DNA from: CGIF01 sp031673915
GTDB lineage: Bacteria > Bacillota_I > Bacilli_A > Mycoplasmatales > CGIF01
Direction of reading: 5' to 3'
NCBI GenBank assembly: GCA_031673915.1
Contig: CP125277.1
Coordinates: 124,001 to 188,000 of the forward strand
DNA: 64,000 bases
In this document: positions 11,401-21,590 of the stretch, in pieces
Numbering within the stretch: position 1 is the stretch's first letter
Layout of the letters: each line of letters begins with the position of its first letter
The notes under the pieces: model-generated
Databases searched by the model: none
What the model saw: the letters and a program-made list of their open reading frames with translations, nothing else
What the model was told of the DNA's origin: nothing
Position numbers and translations under genes: made by a program

Positions 11401-12475
11401 TAAGTTGTGAATTTTCTTCTCCTAGAATTTCAGTAATTATTTTTTCATGAGCAGATAATGATTGAGCGTCGTTCTGCGCTTGAGTTAAAGCTAGAGAAGA
11501 AGATTTTTTGTTGGAATCAAATTTCTTAATTAATCTTGTTGCCCTTGGAGGCTTTTCATATAATTTTGTGAAATGTTCTATAAAAAAATCTATCTTTTCT
11601 TTTTCAGTTCTTTCATCATAGGATATTTCGTAGTAGTTTGGTTTTGATGGTCTAGGTTTTTTAGTTACATCGATTCCGTTTTCAATTTTGATTTTTAAAT
11701 ATCCATTTTCATTAATTATATTGAATTCATGAATTTTTGGTTTTAAAGTTCTATATGGAGAGTTTTTTTCACTAGTTTCTAATTCTCAGATAAGAAATCC
11801 GTGGTTTTCATAATATTCTCCAATGTTTTGTTGGATCATTGATCCAACATACATTGCTCTTTCGTTTCCTCCTATAGATTGTCTTAAATGTATGTCTCCA
11901 GCTAAAACAGCATCATAATTAATTAGATCTTTAGGACTTAATCTTTTTCCTCTTAGAGAATTTCCATTGAATATTAATGATCCATCAACGGTTTCATGAA
12001 TTAGACAAATTCTTGGAAATTTCTCCAAATTGTTTATTTTTACAAATTCTTCAATTTCTTTTTCTGAAGGTTGTAATCCATCAGGAGCAATAACTATTCA
12101 TAAAATCCCATGAGCTTTATAGATTCCAGAATTTCTTCAATAATTAAAATTTGGTTCTTTTAATATTGTATGGTTTTTTATAATTGGAGATAATAAATCT
12201 GGTGATCCTGGAACTTTAATATTTAAATCATGATTTCCTGGCATCAATACTACTGGTGCAATTTTTGTTAGTGATGTCAAAAAAGATTCAACATCAGAAA
12301 AATTATGAGCTGAAGCTTTTGTTTTATCGTGAAAAACATCTCCACAAATTGCAATAACATTTAAATCTTTTATCGACTTAAGTTTTTCATAAAGTTTTTC
12401 AAGAATATTATTATACTCTTCTCTTCTGCTATCTTTAAAGTGGATGTCAGATAGATGAGCGATTTTAAAATTCAT
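8411..12475 (-). CDS. SbcD-SbcC single-chain nuclease/ATPase fusion
   Basis: One uninterrupted code-4 frame of 1354 codons that I followed codon by codon across the junctions. Residues 1 to about 330 are an SbcD/Mre11 metallophosphatase (LSDIHF, GDVFHD, GNHD, GDIHLR). From about residue 380 the SbcC/Rad50 ATPase begins: a Walker A variant (APNRAGKSS, about residue 418), long coiled coils, a CxxC zinc hook (CHCC, about residue 928), the second coiled coil, signature LSSGYQ (about residue 1263), Walker B CQFIDEGFG and the H-loop SHIES. The two subunits are normally separate. Expected role: processing of DNA ends and hairpins in repair. No TAA or TAG separates the halves. Confidence 0.92.
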
Positions 12476-12551
12476 TTATTTATAATTTACTTATTTAGAT
12501 AGTTTTTAAAGTTTGAAAGAGTTAAATTCTAATAATTTTTTGGTGAATAGA

Positions 12552-12621
12552 TAATTAAAGCTTTAAACTTTAATTAGAACATGTTTTTTTACTTAGAGAT
12601 TTTTCAAATATTTCTCTAAGT
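12552..12621. repeat. Two tandem hairpins between rpsP and the SbcDC gene
   Basis: TAATTAAAG/CTTTAATTA (12552-12560 and 12568-12576) and ACTTAGAGA/TCTCTAAGT (12591-12599 and 12613-12621) are two perfect 9-bp inverted repeats. They lie downstream of rpsP and upstream of the SbcDC start. Neither is followed by a U tract in the direction of transcription, so they are not classical intrinsic terminators. Confidence 0.5.
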
Positions 12622-12642
12622 GTTATTTTTAAATTTTGAAAT

Positions 12643-12882
12643 TTAATTAAAAAGATTATTTTTTTTAAAAAGGTTTTCTACTGTTAAAGTTGGTTGAGCT
12701 CCATTCTTTAATCATTTTTCAATTCCTTCTTTATTTAGCTTTGTTTCTTTTGATCGAGGATCATAAAACCCTAGAATTTCTAGGAATTCACCACTATCTC
12801 TTTTTTTTCTGCTATCAATTGCAACAATAGAATAATAAGCTTGATGTTTTCTTCCTTTTCTGGATAAACGAATTTTTACCAT
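12643..12882 (-). CDS. rpsP: 30S ribosomal protein S16
   Basis: A 79-aa S16, recognised by MVKIRLSRKGRKHQAYYSIV at the N-terminus and the GFYDP segment. It is too broken by TGA and too short to stand out without code 4. The family's usual neighbours (rimM, trmD, rplS) are not here; trmD is 7 kb away. A hairpin sits 26 nt upstream of the start. Confidence 0.95.
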
Positions 12883-12908
12883 TTTTTAAATATCTTTCAA
12901 AGTTTTTT

Positions 12909-12928
12909 AAGAAGTTTTTTAACTTCTT
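12909..12928 (-). promoter_or_regulatory. Leader hairpin of rpsP
   Basis: AAGAAGTT-TTTT-AACTTCTT is a perfect 8-bp stem with a 4-base loop, 26 nt before the S16 start. It is similar in size and position to hairpins before rplT, rpsD, rpsJ and rplU, suggesting local control of ribosomal protein genes. Confidence 0.35.
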
Positions 12929-13135
12929 TTAGTTATTATAGTTAAGTTATTTTTAATGTATTTTAACTGAATAAATTTTTTATCTTTTCAAATTTTCATT
13001 TCTTTATACTAAAGTTAGTAAAAAATATGGACATGATTTTGATTAATTATGAGCATTTAAATAAATATTAATATATAACAATTTAATTATTTTTATTTTT
13101 TTGCTTTTTAAGTAAAATATCAAATAAAACATTAA

Positions 13136-14011
13136 TTAATTTTTTCCAATAAATCTTAACTTTGCACTTCTTGCTCTATTATTAAATTCAATTTCTTCTT
13201 TATTTGGAATTATAGGTTTCTTACTAAAAATATCGAATGATTTATCTTCTAATATTTTTTTTTTAAAGATATTCTTAACTATTCTGTCTTCTAAAGAGTG
13301 ATAGCTAATGATTACAATTCTTCCATTTTCAGATAAATATTTAAATATAGAATTTAATGTGTTTGTTAAATTTTCTAATTCATTATTAACTTTAATTCTT
13401 AAAGCTTGAAATGTTTTCTTTGCAGGATGTTGCTTATTTTTTTGCTTTCCTAATACTCCCGTTATTATTCTGGTTAAATCTTCTGAATTAGTAATTCTTT
13501 CTTTTTTTCGACTGTTGCAGATTGCTTTTGAAATTTTATAAGATTTTCTTTCTTCTCCTAATTCATAGATTATGTTTGCTATTTCTTGTTCTGAGAATTC
13601 GTTTACGATTTTTTCAGCATTTAATGTTTCGTTTTGATTCATTCTCATGTCTAGTGAATCATTTTGGCGATAACTAAATCCTCTTGGAAGTTCTAATTGC
13701 ATTGAAGATAATCCTAAATCAAATAAAAAACCATCTACTGATTTTATTTTCATTTCATCTAGATAAAAAAATAAGTTTGAAAAATTATCATTTATGAAAA
13801 AAAATCTTTTATCATTGATGTTTTTTAATCATTCTTTTACACTGTTGTCACAATCAAAAGATATTAATTTTCCATTTTCTCCTAATTTTGATAAAATTTC
13901 TTTAGAATGTCCACCACTCCCAAATGTGCAATCTACATAAACACCATTTTTTTTTATATTCAAGTTCACTATTGATTCTTCTAATAGTACAGGAACATGT
14001 TTATTTATCAT
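13136..14011 (-). CDS. rsmH: 16S rRNA (cytosine-1402-N4)-methyltransferase RsmH
   Basis: SAM-dependent methyltransferase (formerly MraW), 291 aa. The N-terminus HVPVLLEES and SAM motif DCTFGSGGHS are typical, as are DLGLSS, HPAKKTFQALRI and ISYHSLEDRIVK in the C-terminal half. The frame crosses a TGA near 13829. The usual mraZ/ftsL/ftsZ division genes are not beside it, consistent with a stripped cell-division cluster in a wall-less organism. Confidence 0.95.
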
Positions 14012-14103
14012 TATTAATTAAATTTAACTAGGTTGTTAACTAGATTGTTTTATTTATATTATTTGAAAATTTTTCTACATTTTTCAAATAATTTTAAGAT
14101 TTT

Positions 14104-14295
14104 TTAAGAATTGCTTTTTATTGATAACGATTTGTAAGTTAGACAACTTTTACAAATTTCATGTATAACTTTTGGTTCGTTACAATTTGTACATCTTATT
14201 AGCGTTGGAAAAGCATTCTTTTTGAACTTTAAGTTTTCAGACGAACGACCTTCACGACTCTTTTTTGAAGATTTCCTTCTAAATGGAACTGCCAT
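14104..14295 (-). CDS. rpmF: 50S ribosomal protein L32
   Basis: A 63-aa L32 beginning MAVPFRRKSSKK, with a zinc ribbon of two CxxC pairs (CTNC and CKSC). AAAGGGA upstream of the ATG may serve as ribosome-binding site. It lies 25 nt downstream of rpsB on the same strand and is probably cotranscribed. Confidence 0.95.
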   Translation of the reverse strand: MAVPFRRKSSKKSREGRSSENLKFKKNAFPTLIRCTNCNEPKVIHEICKSCLTYKSLSIKSNS

Positions 14296-14320
14296 TTTTC
14301 TATTTTCCCTTTGCTAATTT

Positions 14321-15085
14321 TTATTTAATTTCTTTTAATGATTCTTCTTCTATCGATTCATTTTCAGTAGAATTTTTAATAACGGGTTTTTCAATATTTA
14401 TTTTTGAAATATTTTTCCCTTCTTTTACAGCATCAGCTATTAATTTAATGAAGAAAGCTACTGATTTAATTCCGTCGTCATTTCCTGGAATTAGATAATC
14501 TACAATTTTTGGATTTGTATCAGTATCACATATTGAAATTATTGGAATATTTAAAAGTTTAGCTTCTTTTATAGCTATACTTTCTGATTTCAATCCCATT
14601 ATGAACATCACTTTCGGAATTTCTTTTAAATTCATAACTCCTTCATAGACATCATTTAGTTTATTACGTTTTTTTTCAACTCTAGTTTGTTCTTTTTTTG
14701 AAAAATTTTTGAATTGTTCGGAATTTATTAGAGAATTAAAATATTGTAATTTGCTAATTTCTCTTTGCGTAATTTTGAAGTTAGTAAGAAATCCTCCAGG
14801 TCATTTTTTAACTAAGAAAGGAGATCCACATTCTAAAGCTTCATTTTTCATTACTTCTGAAATTTGTTTTTTTTTACCTATAAACAAGATGTTATCGCCC
14901 TTTGCAGCGATTTCTTTTACTTGGTCATAAACTAAGTTAGAATGATCCATTATTTGCTTAAGATCCATAATGTGAACTCTATTTTTTACAGAAAAAATGA
15001 ATTCTTTCATCTTTGGATGTCATTGGTTTTTATAATGGCCGAATTGGACTCCCGCTTCTAGAAAATCTGCTTTGTTAAGCTCCAT
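14321..15085 (-). CDS. rpsB: 30S ribosomal protein S2
   Basis: 254-aa S2 with the characteristic GVQFGHYKNQWHPKMKEFIF start, GIGKKK-type and DTDTNP segments and an acidic C-terminal extension. The ATG at 15085 is set by a good Shine-Dalgarno, AAGGAG at 15096-15101. Its frequent partner tsf is not adjacent; rpmF follows instead. Internal Trp are TGA. Confidence 0.96.
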
Positions 15086-15095
15086 TTATTAATTA

Positions 15096-15101
15096 CTCCT
15101 T
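15096..15101 (-). promoter_or_regulatory. Shine-Dalgarno of rpsB (AAGGAG)
   Basis: A textbook AAGGAG 10 nt before the rpsB ATG. It is notable because most genes in this window have no recognisable Shine-Dalgarno. Confidence 0.7.
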
Positions 15102-15268
15102 TTTTAAATTTATTAATCTAATTTTTTTTGCTTTATTATGTTGATAAATTTTTTTTTGTTAAAAAGATATTGTTTCTTTTAATATTAAGGTATTTTTAAT
15201 ATATTAAATAAGAATTTAAATTATTGTTTGAAGAAAATTACTTAATTTGTGAAAAAATACTTAAAAAA

Positions 15269-15820
15269 TTATTTATTATTTTTTTTATTTAAAAATTTAA
15301 CTATTTCCTTTTTATCTACGTTTTTTCTCATTAGGTCTTGACAATCTTCAAACATTTCGTAACATTCGTTAAGAATATTTTCTGCTTCTTCTTTTCCTCC
15401 ATACCCTTCAATAATTACTTCTTTCTTTTCAAGCTCTTTGTATCTTAGAAAAAAATTACTTATTTCTTTTAATTTTCCTTCTCCAATATCCTTTAAATCT
15501 TTTATATGACTGAATCGAGAATCTACTTTATTAACTGCAATTAATTTATAATCTTTTTCTCCTTGATCAATCATTCTAAGAACTCCTATAATTCTTATTG
15601 GAATTGTACATCCTTGAAAAGTTGGATAATTAATTAGACAAATAACGTCTAATGGATCTCCATCATAGTCAATTGTTTTTGAAATAAATCCATATTCTTC
15701 TGGGTAAGACATTGATCCATAAAGAACCCTATCAAGTTCTCATTCTTTTGTAACTTCGTTAAATTCGTATTTATTTGAAGACCCTTTTGTGATCTCAACA
15801 ATCATTTTTAAATTATCCAT
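15269..15820 (-). CDS. ppa: Inorganic pyrophosphatase (family I)
   Basis: Soluble Mg-dependent pyrophosphatase, 183 aa. It hydrolyses the PPi released by aminoacylation and nucleic acid synthesis. The active-site signature DYDGDPLDV is present, together with YPEEYGFI and KVDSRF. The first ATG at 15820 gives the expected N-terminus (IVEIT followed by KYE); one TGA encodes Trp (KEWELDR). It is single-gene, with no Shine-Dalgarno. Confidence 0.95.
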
Positions 15821-15866
15821 TTTATTACTATTTTTTGCCGTATATTAGTTATTTTTTATTTAAAAA

Positions 15867-16223
15867 TTAAGTAAATTTATTAAACAAAACCTTTTCTCTT
15901 ATTTCTTTAATAACAAAACCTTTTTCATTGAAAATAATTCCTTCTTTTGATAGTTTATCTATTTTTTCGGAAACCTTTTCTCCTTTTCCTCATTGTCCGC
16001 GAAAACCTCCAATGAAATAGGTTGATGAAATAACTCTATGGCAAGGAACTAAACTTGAGTCATATGGATTATTTTTTAATGCTTGTCCTACTACTCTTGG
16101 AGAAATATTAAGTTTATTTGATATTTCTTTATAGTTGGATATAAATCCTTCAGGAATTTGTGAGCAAATTTTATATACTTCTTCTCAAATTGATTTATTT
16201 TTTATATTGTTATTCATTTTCAT
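15867..16223 (-). CDS. ogt: O6-alkylguanine-DNA alkyltransferase (Ogt/MGMT family)
   Basis: A 118-aa (116 from the internal ATG at 16217) minimal alkyltransferase domain. The suicide-cysteine motif PCHRV is present, preceded by the winged-helix segment with SPRVVGQAL and followed by the GGFRG and KEGI elements. It lacks the N-terminal domain of full-length Ada/Ogt. Because the cysteine is retained it should be a real alkyltransferase rather than an ATL protein. It ends about 46 nt before the ppa start, so the two may be cotranscribed. Confidence 0.88.
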
Positions 16224-16250
16224 TTTTAATAAATTTTTATGAGTTAATTA

Positions 16251-17189
16251 TTAAATTTTAAGATTTTGAAGATATTTTATTGCTGATTGAGCTGCTATTG
16301 ATCCATCAGAAACAGCTGTAACTATTTGTCTATTTTTTTTCTTTGTTACATCTCCTGCTGAAAAAATTCCAGGGATTTTTGTTTCGCAATCGCTATCTAT
16401 TTGAATATATTTTCACTCATCCATAATTTCAAAATTATCAATTATATTTGAATTTGGAACCATTCCTATACACGGAAAAACTGCACTTGCCAGAATCTCA
16501 ATTTCTAATGATTCATTATTTATGATTGAAACAGATTTTAAAGATTCTGTCCCATTTATTTTAATTATCTTGCTATTTAGAATTACGTTTATATTTTCTT
16601 TATCGTTTATTGATTTTTTCAATTCTGAATCTATTTTTAATTCTTCACTATGATGAATGAGGTTTACTTTTTTTACTATTTTGCTTAAATAAAGAGCTGA
16701 TTCGCATCCTGAGTATCCACCTCCTACAACAACAACCTCTTTATTTCTAAAGAGAAATCCATCGCATACTGCACAATAAGAAACACCTTTATTTGTAAAC
16801 TTGATTTCACCTTCGATTTCTAGTTTTCTTTCTTTTGTTCCTGTTGATACTATTATAGATTTTGCTAAATAAATTTCTTTGTTAGTTTTAATTTGAAAAA
16901 TTTTTTCTTTTCTAATTAATGATTCAACTTTTTGATTTTTTATCTCAAAATTAAACGAAATCAATTGTTCTTTCATTAACTTCGCTAATTCAATTCCTTG
17001 AATGCTTTTAAATCCAGGATAATTTTCTATTTCTCCAGTTTTATTTAGCTTCCCTCCTACAATTTCTGATTCAATTAACAATACTTTTAGCATTGCTCTT
17101 TTTGCATAGATTGAAGCTGAAATTCCTGCTGGCCCTGCTCCAATTATTAATAAATCATAAACTGTTTTATTGATATTTTTTATCAGCAT
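16251..17189 (-). CDS. trxB: Thioredoxin reductase
   Basis: NADPH-dependent flavoenzyme, 312 aa. It has an N-terminal FAD dinucleotide fold (IIGAGPAGISAS), the redox centre CAVC near residue 136, a second nucleotide fold (VVVGGGYSGCESA) and the C-terminal FAD signature AGDVT. It reduces thioredoxin, the main thiol system in mollicutes. Immediate neighbours are ogt downstream (27 nt) and the RNase J gene upstream (20 nt), all on the minus strand. Confidence 0.95.
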
Positions 17190-17209
17190 TTGATTTTAAT
17201 TATTTATTA

Positions 17210-18898
17210 TTAATCTTCTTTTTCGATTATTGGTAGTATAACTGGAATTTTTCCTGTTCAATCTCTTTTAAGAATTTCTTTTCCTAATGAAATAATTTCT
17301 TTTTTCATTTCATTTTCGCTATTATTTTCTAATTTATTTAACATTATTAGAAATTCTTCTTTTCATTTTCTAATTAAGTCTTTATTTTTTTGAATATTAA
17401 TAAAACCGTATGTGAAAATATGAGGAAAACTTACTACTTTATTATTTCCTTTTTTACTAATAAAGATTAGAACTATTATTGCTCCAGCTTCGTACATTTC
17501 TTCTCTTAATGAAACGTTTTTGTCTCAAATTTCACCAGAAATTACCTTTTGATTGAAAATATAGTCTGGTTTTGTAAAGATTTTTTCCCCTTTAAGAAAA
17601 AAAATATTATCTCCTTCTTTGTTTTTTCTAGAACTTACTACTTCTCCATTTTCACAGATAAAAATATTCTTCTTAGGAATTCCAAATTCTTCTGCTAAAA
17701 TTCCGTGATTTTTAAGCATTCTGTAATCACCATGGAATGGCATAAAGTATTTTGGATTAACTAATGTTAGCATTAATTTCAAATCTTCTTGACAAGCATG
17801 TCCTGAAGCATGAAGCAAGTCCTCTTTGTTATTTTCATAGATGTTTGCTCCTAATTCGTATAATTTATTGTTAATCAATTCTAAATTATATCTATTATCC
17901 ATGATTGGTGAAGATGTAAGAATTATTGAATCTCCTTCGATAATTTTTAGATCATTATAGCATTGGTTAGCTAATCTGCTAAGAACTGCTCTTTCTTCTC
18001 CTTGAGATCCTGTGCAAAATATAATTAATTTTTCTCGAGGAAAGTTTTTTATTGCTTCAACGTCGATAAAAACAGAACTATCTATTTTTCATAAGCTAGC
18101 TTTTTTAATAGCTTCCATCATTTTTAAAAGAGAAGCTCCCAATAAAGCAATTCTTTTGTTATATTTTTTTGCTATTTCAATAATTTTTTTTAATCTGTAA
18201 ACATTTGATGCAAAAGAAGTTATAATAACTCTTCCTGGTGCTTGAAATATTAGATTTTCTAGTCTACTTATTACTTTTATTTCAGAAGGAGTTGTTCCTT
18301 TAACTTCTGAATTAGTTGAATCACTTAGTAATATGTCAACTCCCCTTTTACCATATTCTGCTAACTTCGCAATGTTTGTTTTTTCACCGATTTCAGTTCA
18401 ATCAAATTTAAAGTCTCCTGTTAATACTATTCTTGAATTGTCTTCTATTACGTCTACAATTAATCCAAAAGATCCTGGTATTGAATGAGTTACTCTAAAA
18501 AAAGTTACTTTGAATTCAGCAGTGCTGATTATTGTTTCATCATCAAAAGAACTTGAAATTAACTTAAAACCGTTTTTTAATTTTTGTTTAAGGATTGCTA
18601 ATGTGAAATCAGATCCATAAACTGGTGCGTTTGGTATTATTTCTAAAAGATATGGAATTGATCCTATGTGATCTTCATGTCCGTGAGTAATAAAAATTCC
18701 TTTTACTCTGTCTTTGTTTTTTTTTAAGTATTCAAAATTTGGAATAATTGCATTTGCAAGATTATAATTGCTGTTTAAGAATTTTATTCCTCCATCAATT
18801 ACAATGATGTCATTTTTCTTTTCTAAAACGTAACAATTTTTACCTACTTCGTTTAATCCACCTAAAGCGAATATTTTCAAATTTTCTTTATTTATCAT
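17210..18898 (-). CDS. rnj: Ribonuclease J
   Basis: Metallo-beta-lactamase/beta-CASP ribonuclease, 562 aa, the normal size. The metal-binding THGHEDHIGS is near residue 74, with DGG, GDFKFDW and the beta-CASP motifs (SGHACQED, PFHGDYRM). It should carry 5'-to-3' exonuclease and endonuclease activity in mRNA decay and rRNA maturation. A second RNase J homologue at 52627-54210 has lost these residues, so this copy is presumably the catalytic one. A minus-strand AATTATATTAA lies at 18929-18939. Confidence 0.95.
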
Positions 18899-19019
18899 TA
18901 TAAAAAGCTTTTCTTTTATTTAAAGTTACATTAATATAATTCTCAATTGAGTATTTAATTAATTATCTAAATATATTAGATTATTTTTTTACAAAAGAAT
19001 TTATTTAGTTAATTAACAA

Positions 19020-19095
19020 TGGTGCGCCTAAGAGGAATCGAACCCCTAACCATTTGAACCGCAATCAAATATTCTATCCATTGAACTACAGGCGC
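19020..19095 (-). tRNA. tRNA-Arg(GCG)
   Basis: Acceptor GCGCCTG/TAGGCGC, discriminator A, encoded CCA, and anticodon stem TTTGA/TCAAA closing the loop TTGCGGT, giving anticodon GCG (arginine, CGC/CGU). A20 and C35, arginine identity elements, are present. Bacteria usually use ACG (inosine-modified) for this box. Confidence 0.93.
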
Positions 19096-19133
19096 AATTT
19101 CAGTTTATTTAGATGCTTTTTTTAATTTTATAA

Positions 19134-19209
19134 TGGTGGATCTGATCGGAATCGAACCGACGACCTCCTGCTTGCAAAGCAGGCGCTCTACCGACTAAGC
19201 TACAGACCC
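19134..19209 (-). tRNA. tRNA-Ala(UGC)
   Basis: Acceptor GGGTCTG/CAGATCC contains a G-U pair at position 3-70, the alanine identity determinant. The anticodon loop TTTGCAA gives anticodon TGC. Discriminator A, encoded CCA. Separated by 38 nt from tRNA-Arg. Confidence 0.96.
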
Positions 19210-19258
19210 GTTTTCTAATTTCCTATTTTGTAAGAAATTAGAAAATAAAGAAAAAATT

Positions 19259-19879
19259 TTAAATCTTTTTGTTATATCACTCAATTATTAAAGGAATACT
19301 AATTTCAGTATTAACTACTTCTTCAAAGAGAGGATATCTATCATAATTTATTGTCATTTTTTCTTTGTTGAAAGAAATATACGCAGGAACTTCAGTTTTC
19401 TTTTCTAAGAAATAGTTAATTTTTTCATTTCCAAAAGATTTTTCTGAAAGTTGAATAACATCTCCAACTTTTACTGAGTATGAAGGAATATCTACTTTTT
19501 GACCATTTACAAGGAAATGCCCGTGATTAACCATTTGTCTAGCCAATCTTCTTGTTCCGATTCCTGCTCTGAATACCAAGTTATCTAACCTTGATTCTAA
19601 ACTTATAAGTAAATTGTGTGACAATTCTCCTTTTTTAGTTTTTAATTGAATAAAAAGATTTCTTAATTGTCTTTCTCTTAGTCCGTATAAGAATCTAATC
19701 TTTTGCTTTTCTTTGTTTTGCAGACCATAAGTAGAAATTCTTCTTCTTTTTATGCTATTTCCGTGTTGACCAGGAATAGTTGTTCTTTTTTTTCCTTTAC
19801 TAAATTCTTTTTTATTCTCTAAAAGAGAAATTCCTAAAGCTCTTGATTTTCTTCAAAGAGGACCAATATATCTTGACAT
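19259..19879 (-). CDS. rpsD: 30S ribosomal protein S4
   Basis: 206-aa primary 16S-binding protein. MSRYIGPLWRKSRALG at the start and the S4 domain (LDNLVFRAGIGTRRLARQ followed by GHFLVNGQ) are diagnostic. TGA encodes Trp both in PLW and near the C-terminus. It is preceded by a hairpin at 19925-19940. In Firmicutes S4 represses its own mRNA. Confidence 0.96.
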
Positions 19880-19924
19880 GAATTATTTTCTTAATAAATC
19901 TTCCGTTCTAATTTTTAATGCGAT

Positions 19925-19940
19925 GAAACTCTATAGTTTC
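19925..19940 (-). promoter_or_regulatory. Leader hairpin of rpsD
   Basis: GAAACT-CTAT-AGTTTC is a 6-bp stem with a 4-base loop, 45 nt upstream of the S4 start. A second small stem, GTCT/AGAC, lies at about 19960-19973. It could belong to an S4 autoregulatory leader; no match to the known Bacillus S4 leader pseudoknot was shown. Confidence 0.3.
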
Positions 19941-20062
19941 TAATTAATTAAATTTTAATGTCTTTAGGTAGACTTTTTTGCTTTTCTTCATTTTTTAAAG
20001 ATTTTTTTTAATTTTTATATCTTGCATTAATTAATTTGACTTTAATTATATTAATTTAACTT

Positions 20063-20782
20063 TTACATTTTTATAAAATTCGATAATCTTCAATTATTTA
20101 AATTTGGTAAATTTTTCTTATTTTTTTCTTTTTCTAAATTATTTTTTTCTTTTTCTATTGAATTTTCTTTTCTTCAATTTTCAATTTCTTTATGGTTGCC
20201 TGATTTCAGAATATCTGGAATTTTTAAACCATCAAATTCATCTGGTCTTGTATATGTGTCATAATCAAACATTGATTCTGAAAAAGATTCATTTTGATAT
20301 GATTCCGGATGGATGAAATTTGGAATCGCTCTTATTAAAGATTCAGAAATTACCAAAGATGGTAACTCTCCTCCCATTGTGATAAAGTTTCCAATTGAAA
20401 TTTGCTCATCAACATAGTTATTTATTCTTTGATCAAATCCTTCATAGTGACCGCAAATAAATACTATATTTTCTTTTTTAACAAGTCTTTCTACATCTTT
20501 TTGCTCGAATGTTTTTCCTTGCGGTGATAAAAGAATTATATATAAATTTTCATATTTTTCTTTAATTGCTGATAAAGTTTTAACTAAAGGTTCTATTTTT
20601 ATTAACATTCCTCTTCCTCCTCCGTAGGGATAATCATCTGATTTTCCGTTGAATGAGTAGTCTCTTATGTTATAGGTTTGAAATGAAATTATTTTTTCTT
20701 TAATTGCTTTTTTTGCAAGAGAAATTTTAAAATATTCTTTGAAATAAGAAGGGAACAGTGTAACGAAGATTAAATTTAACAT
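20063..20782 (-). CDS. trmD: tRNA (guanine-37-N1)-methyltransferase TrmD
   Basis: SPOUT-fold methyltransferase making m1G37, 239 aa. The N-terminus LIFVTLFPSYF, DYPYGGGRGM, GHYEGFDQR, the knot segment TMGGELPSLV and SYQNESF are all family hallmarks. I place the start at ATG 20782 rather than the in-frame GTG at 20806, because the upstream gene ends at 20794 and TrmD starts just before this motif. The Lys/Glu-rich C-terminal tail is unusual. It is probably cotranscribed with the nuclease-like gene 11 nt upstream. Confidence 0.94.
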
Positions 20783-20793
20783 TTTTTTAATAT

Positions 20794-21441
20794 TTATTTT
20801 TTTCACTCTTTAATTAATCAATCTGGAATTTTTAGAAAGTTAAAACCATCAAATTTTTCCCCTTTATTTGAAAAAAACATACTATTTTCTGTTCCATCAT
20901 AGTACATTCCATATTCTGAATCTAAAAGTTTTATTGCTGGATTTAATTGATGAGAAAGGGCAGAATTTATTGAGTTTGAATTTTTTTTTACTTCTACAAC
21001 AACAAAGCATTTTTTATTTTTTCTACTAATTACTAAATCAGGAATTATGTGGTTTTTTCCTTTGTGTCCAATGTGAATTTTTCTATTTAAATTTATGCTT
21101 TCTTTTGGAAATCCTATTTTTAGGAAAGCATTTATTAAATTTATCCTATGGTATTCTTCTGTGAAATTACCAGATTCGTCATAAATTTTTGTTTTTGTTT
21201 CACCTCTAATCGGACAAATAAGAAATTCGTTTTTTCCACTTGCTCTAATATAAAAAAAAATTTTTTTAATAATTTTTTTTGAAATTAAATAGATTAAAGT
21301 AATTAAAAGAGGAGATATTTCATAAAAGAAAGAATCTTCTGAAGAAAATTTTTGATTTTTTTTAATTTTTTTATTAATTATACTTTTAATATTTTTTCTT
21401 GAAAGTATTTTTTGAAATAATTTTATTCCTTCATTAGACAT
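20794..21441 (-). CDS. PD-(D/E)xK nuclease-domain protein (HsdR N-terminal-like)
   Basis: 215 aa. The region IPDLVISRK...FVVVEVK (residues about 140-165) is a PD-(D/E)xK nuclease core, and a Gln follows in SHQLN, as in the N-terminal nuclease domain of type I restriction HsdR subunits (HSDR_N). No helicase, methylase or specificity subunit is adjacent, so this is a solitary domain rather than a full restriction system. An N-terminal Lys-rich stretch and a hydrophobic helix (about residues 45-60) precede it. Its coupling to trmD (11 nt) suggests a housekeeping or nucleic-acid-processing role; the function is not known. Confidence 0.7.
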
Positions 21442-21590
21442 ACAGATTTTTAATGATTTAATTTTCTTCTATATTTATTAATTATGATTTATTAATAATA
21501 GTAAATTTTATCTATTAAAAGTTTAAAAAAATAAAATTTACTTAATATATTAATAATAACGATTTATTATATATCTGTTGGTAGAAAATT

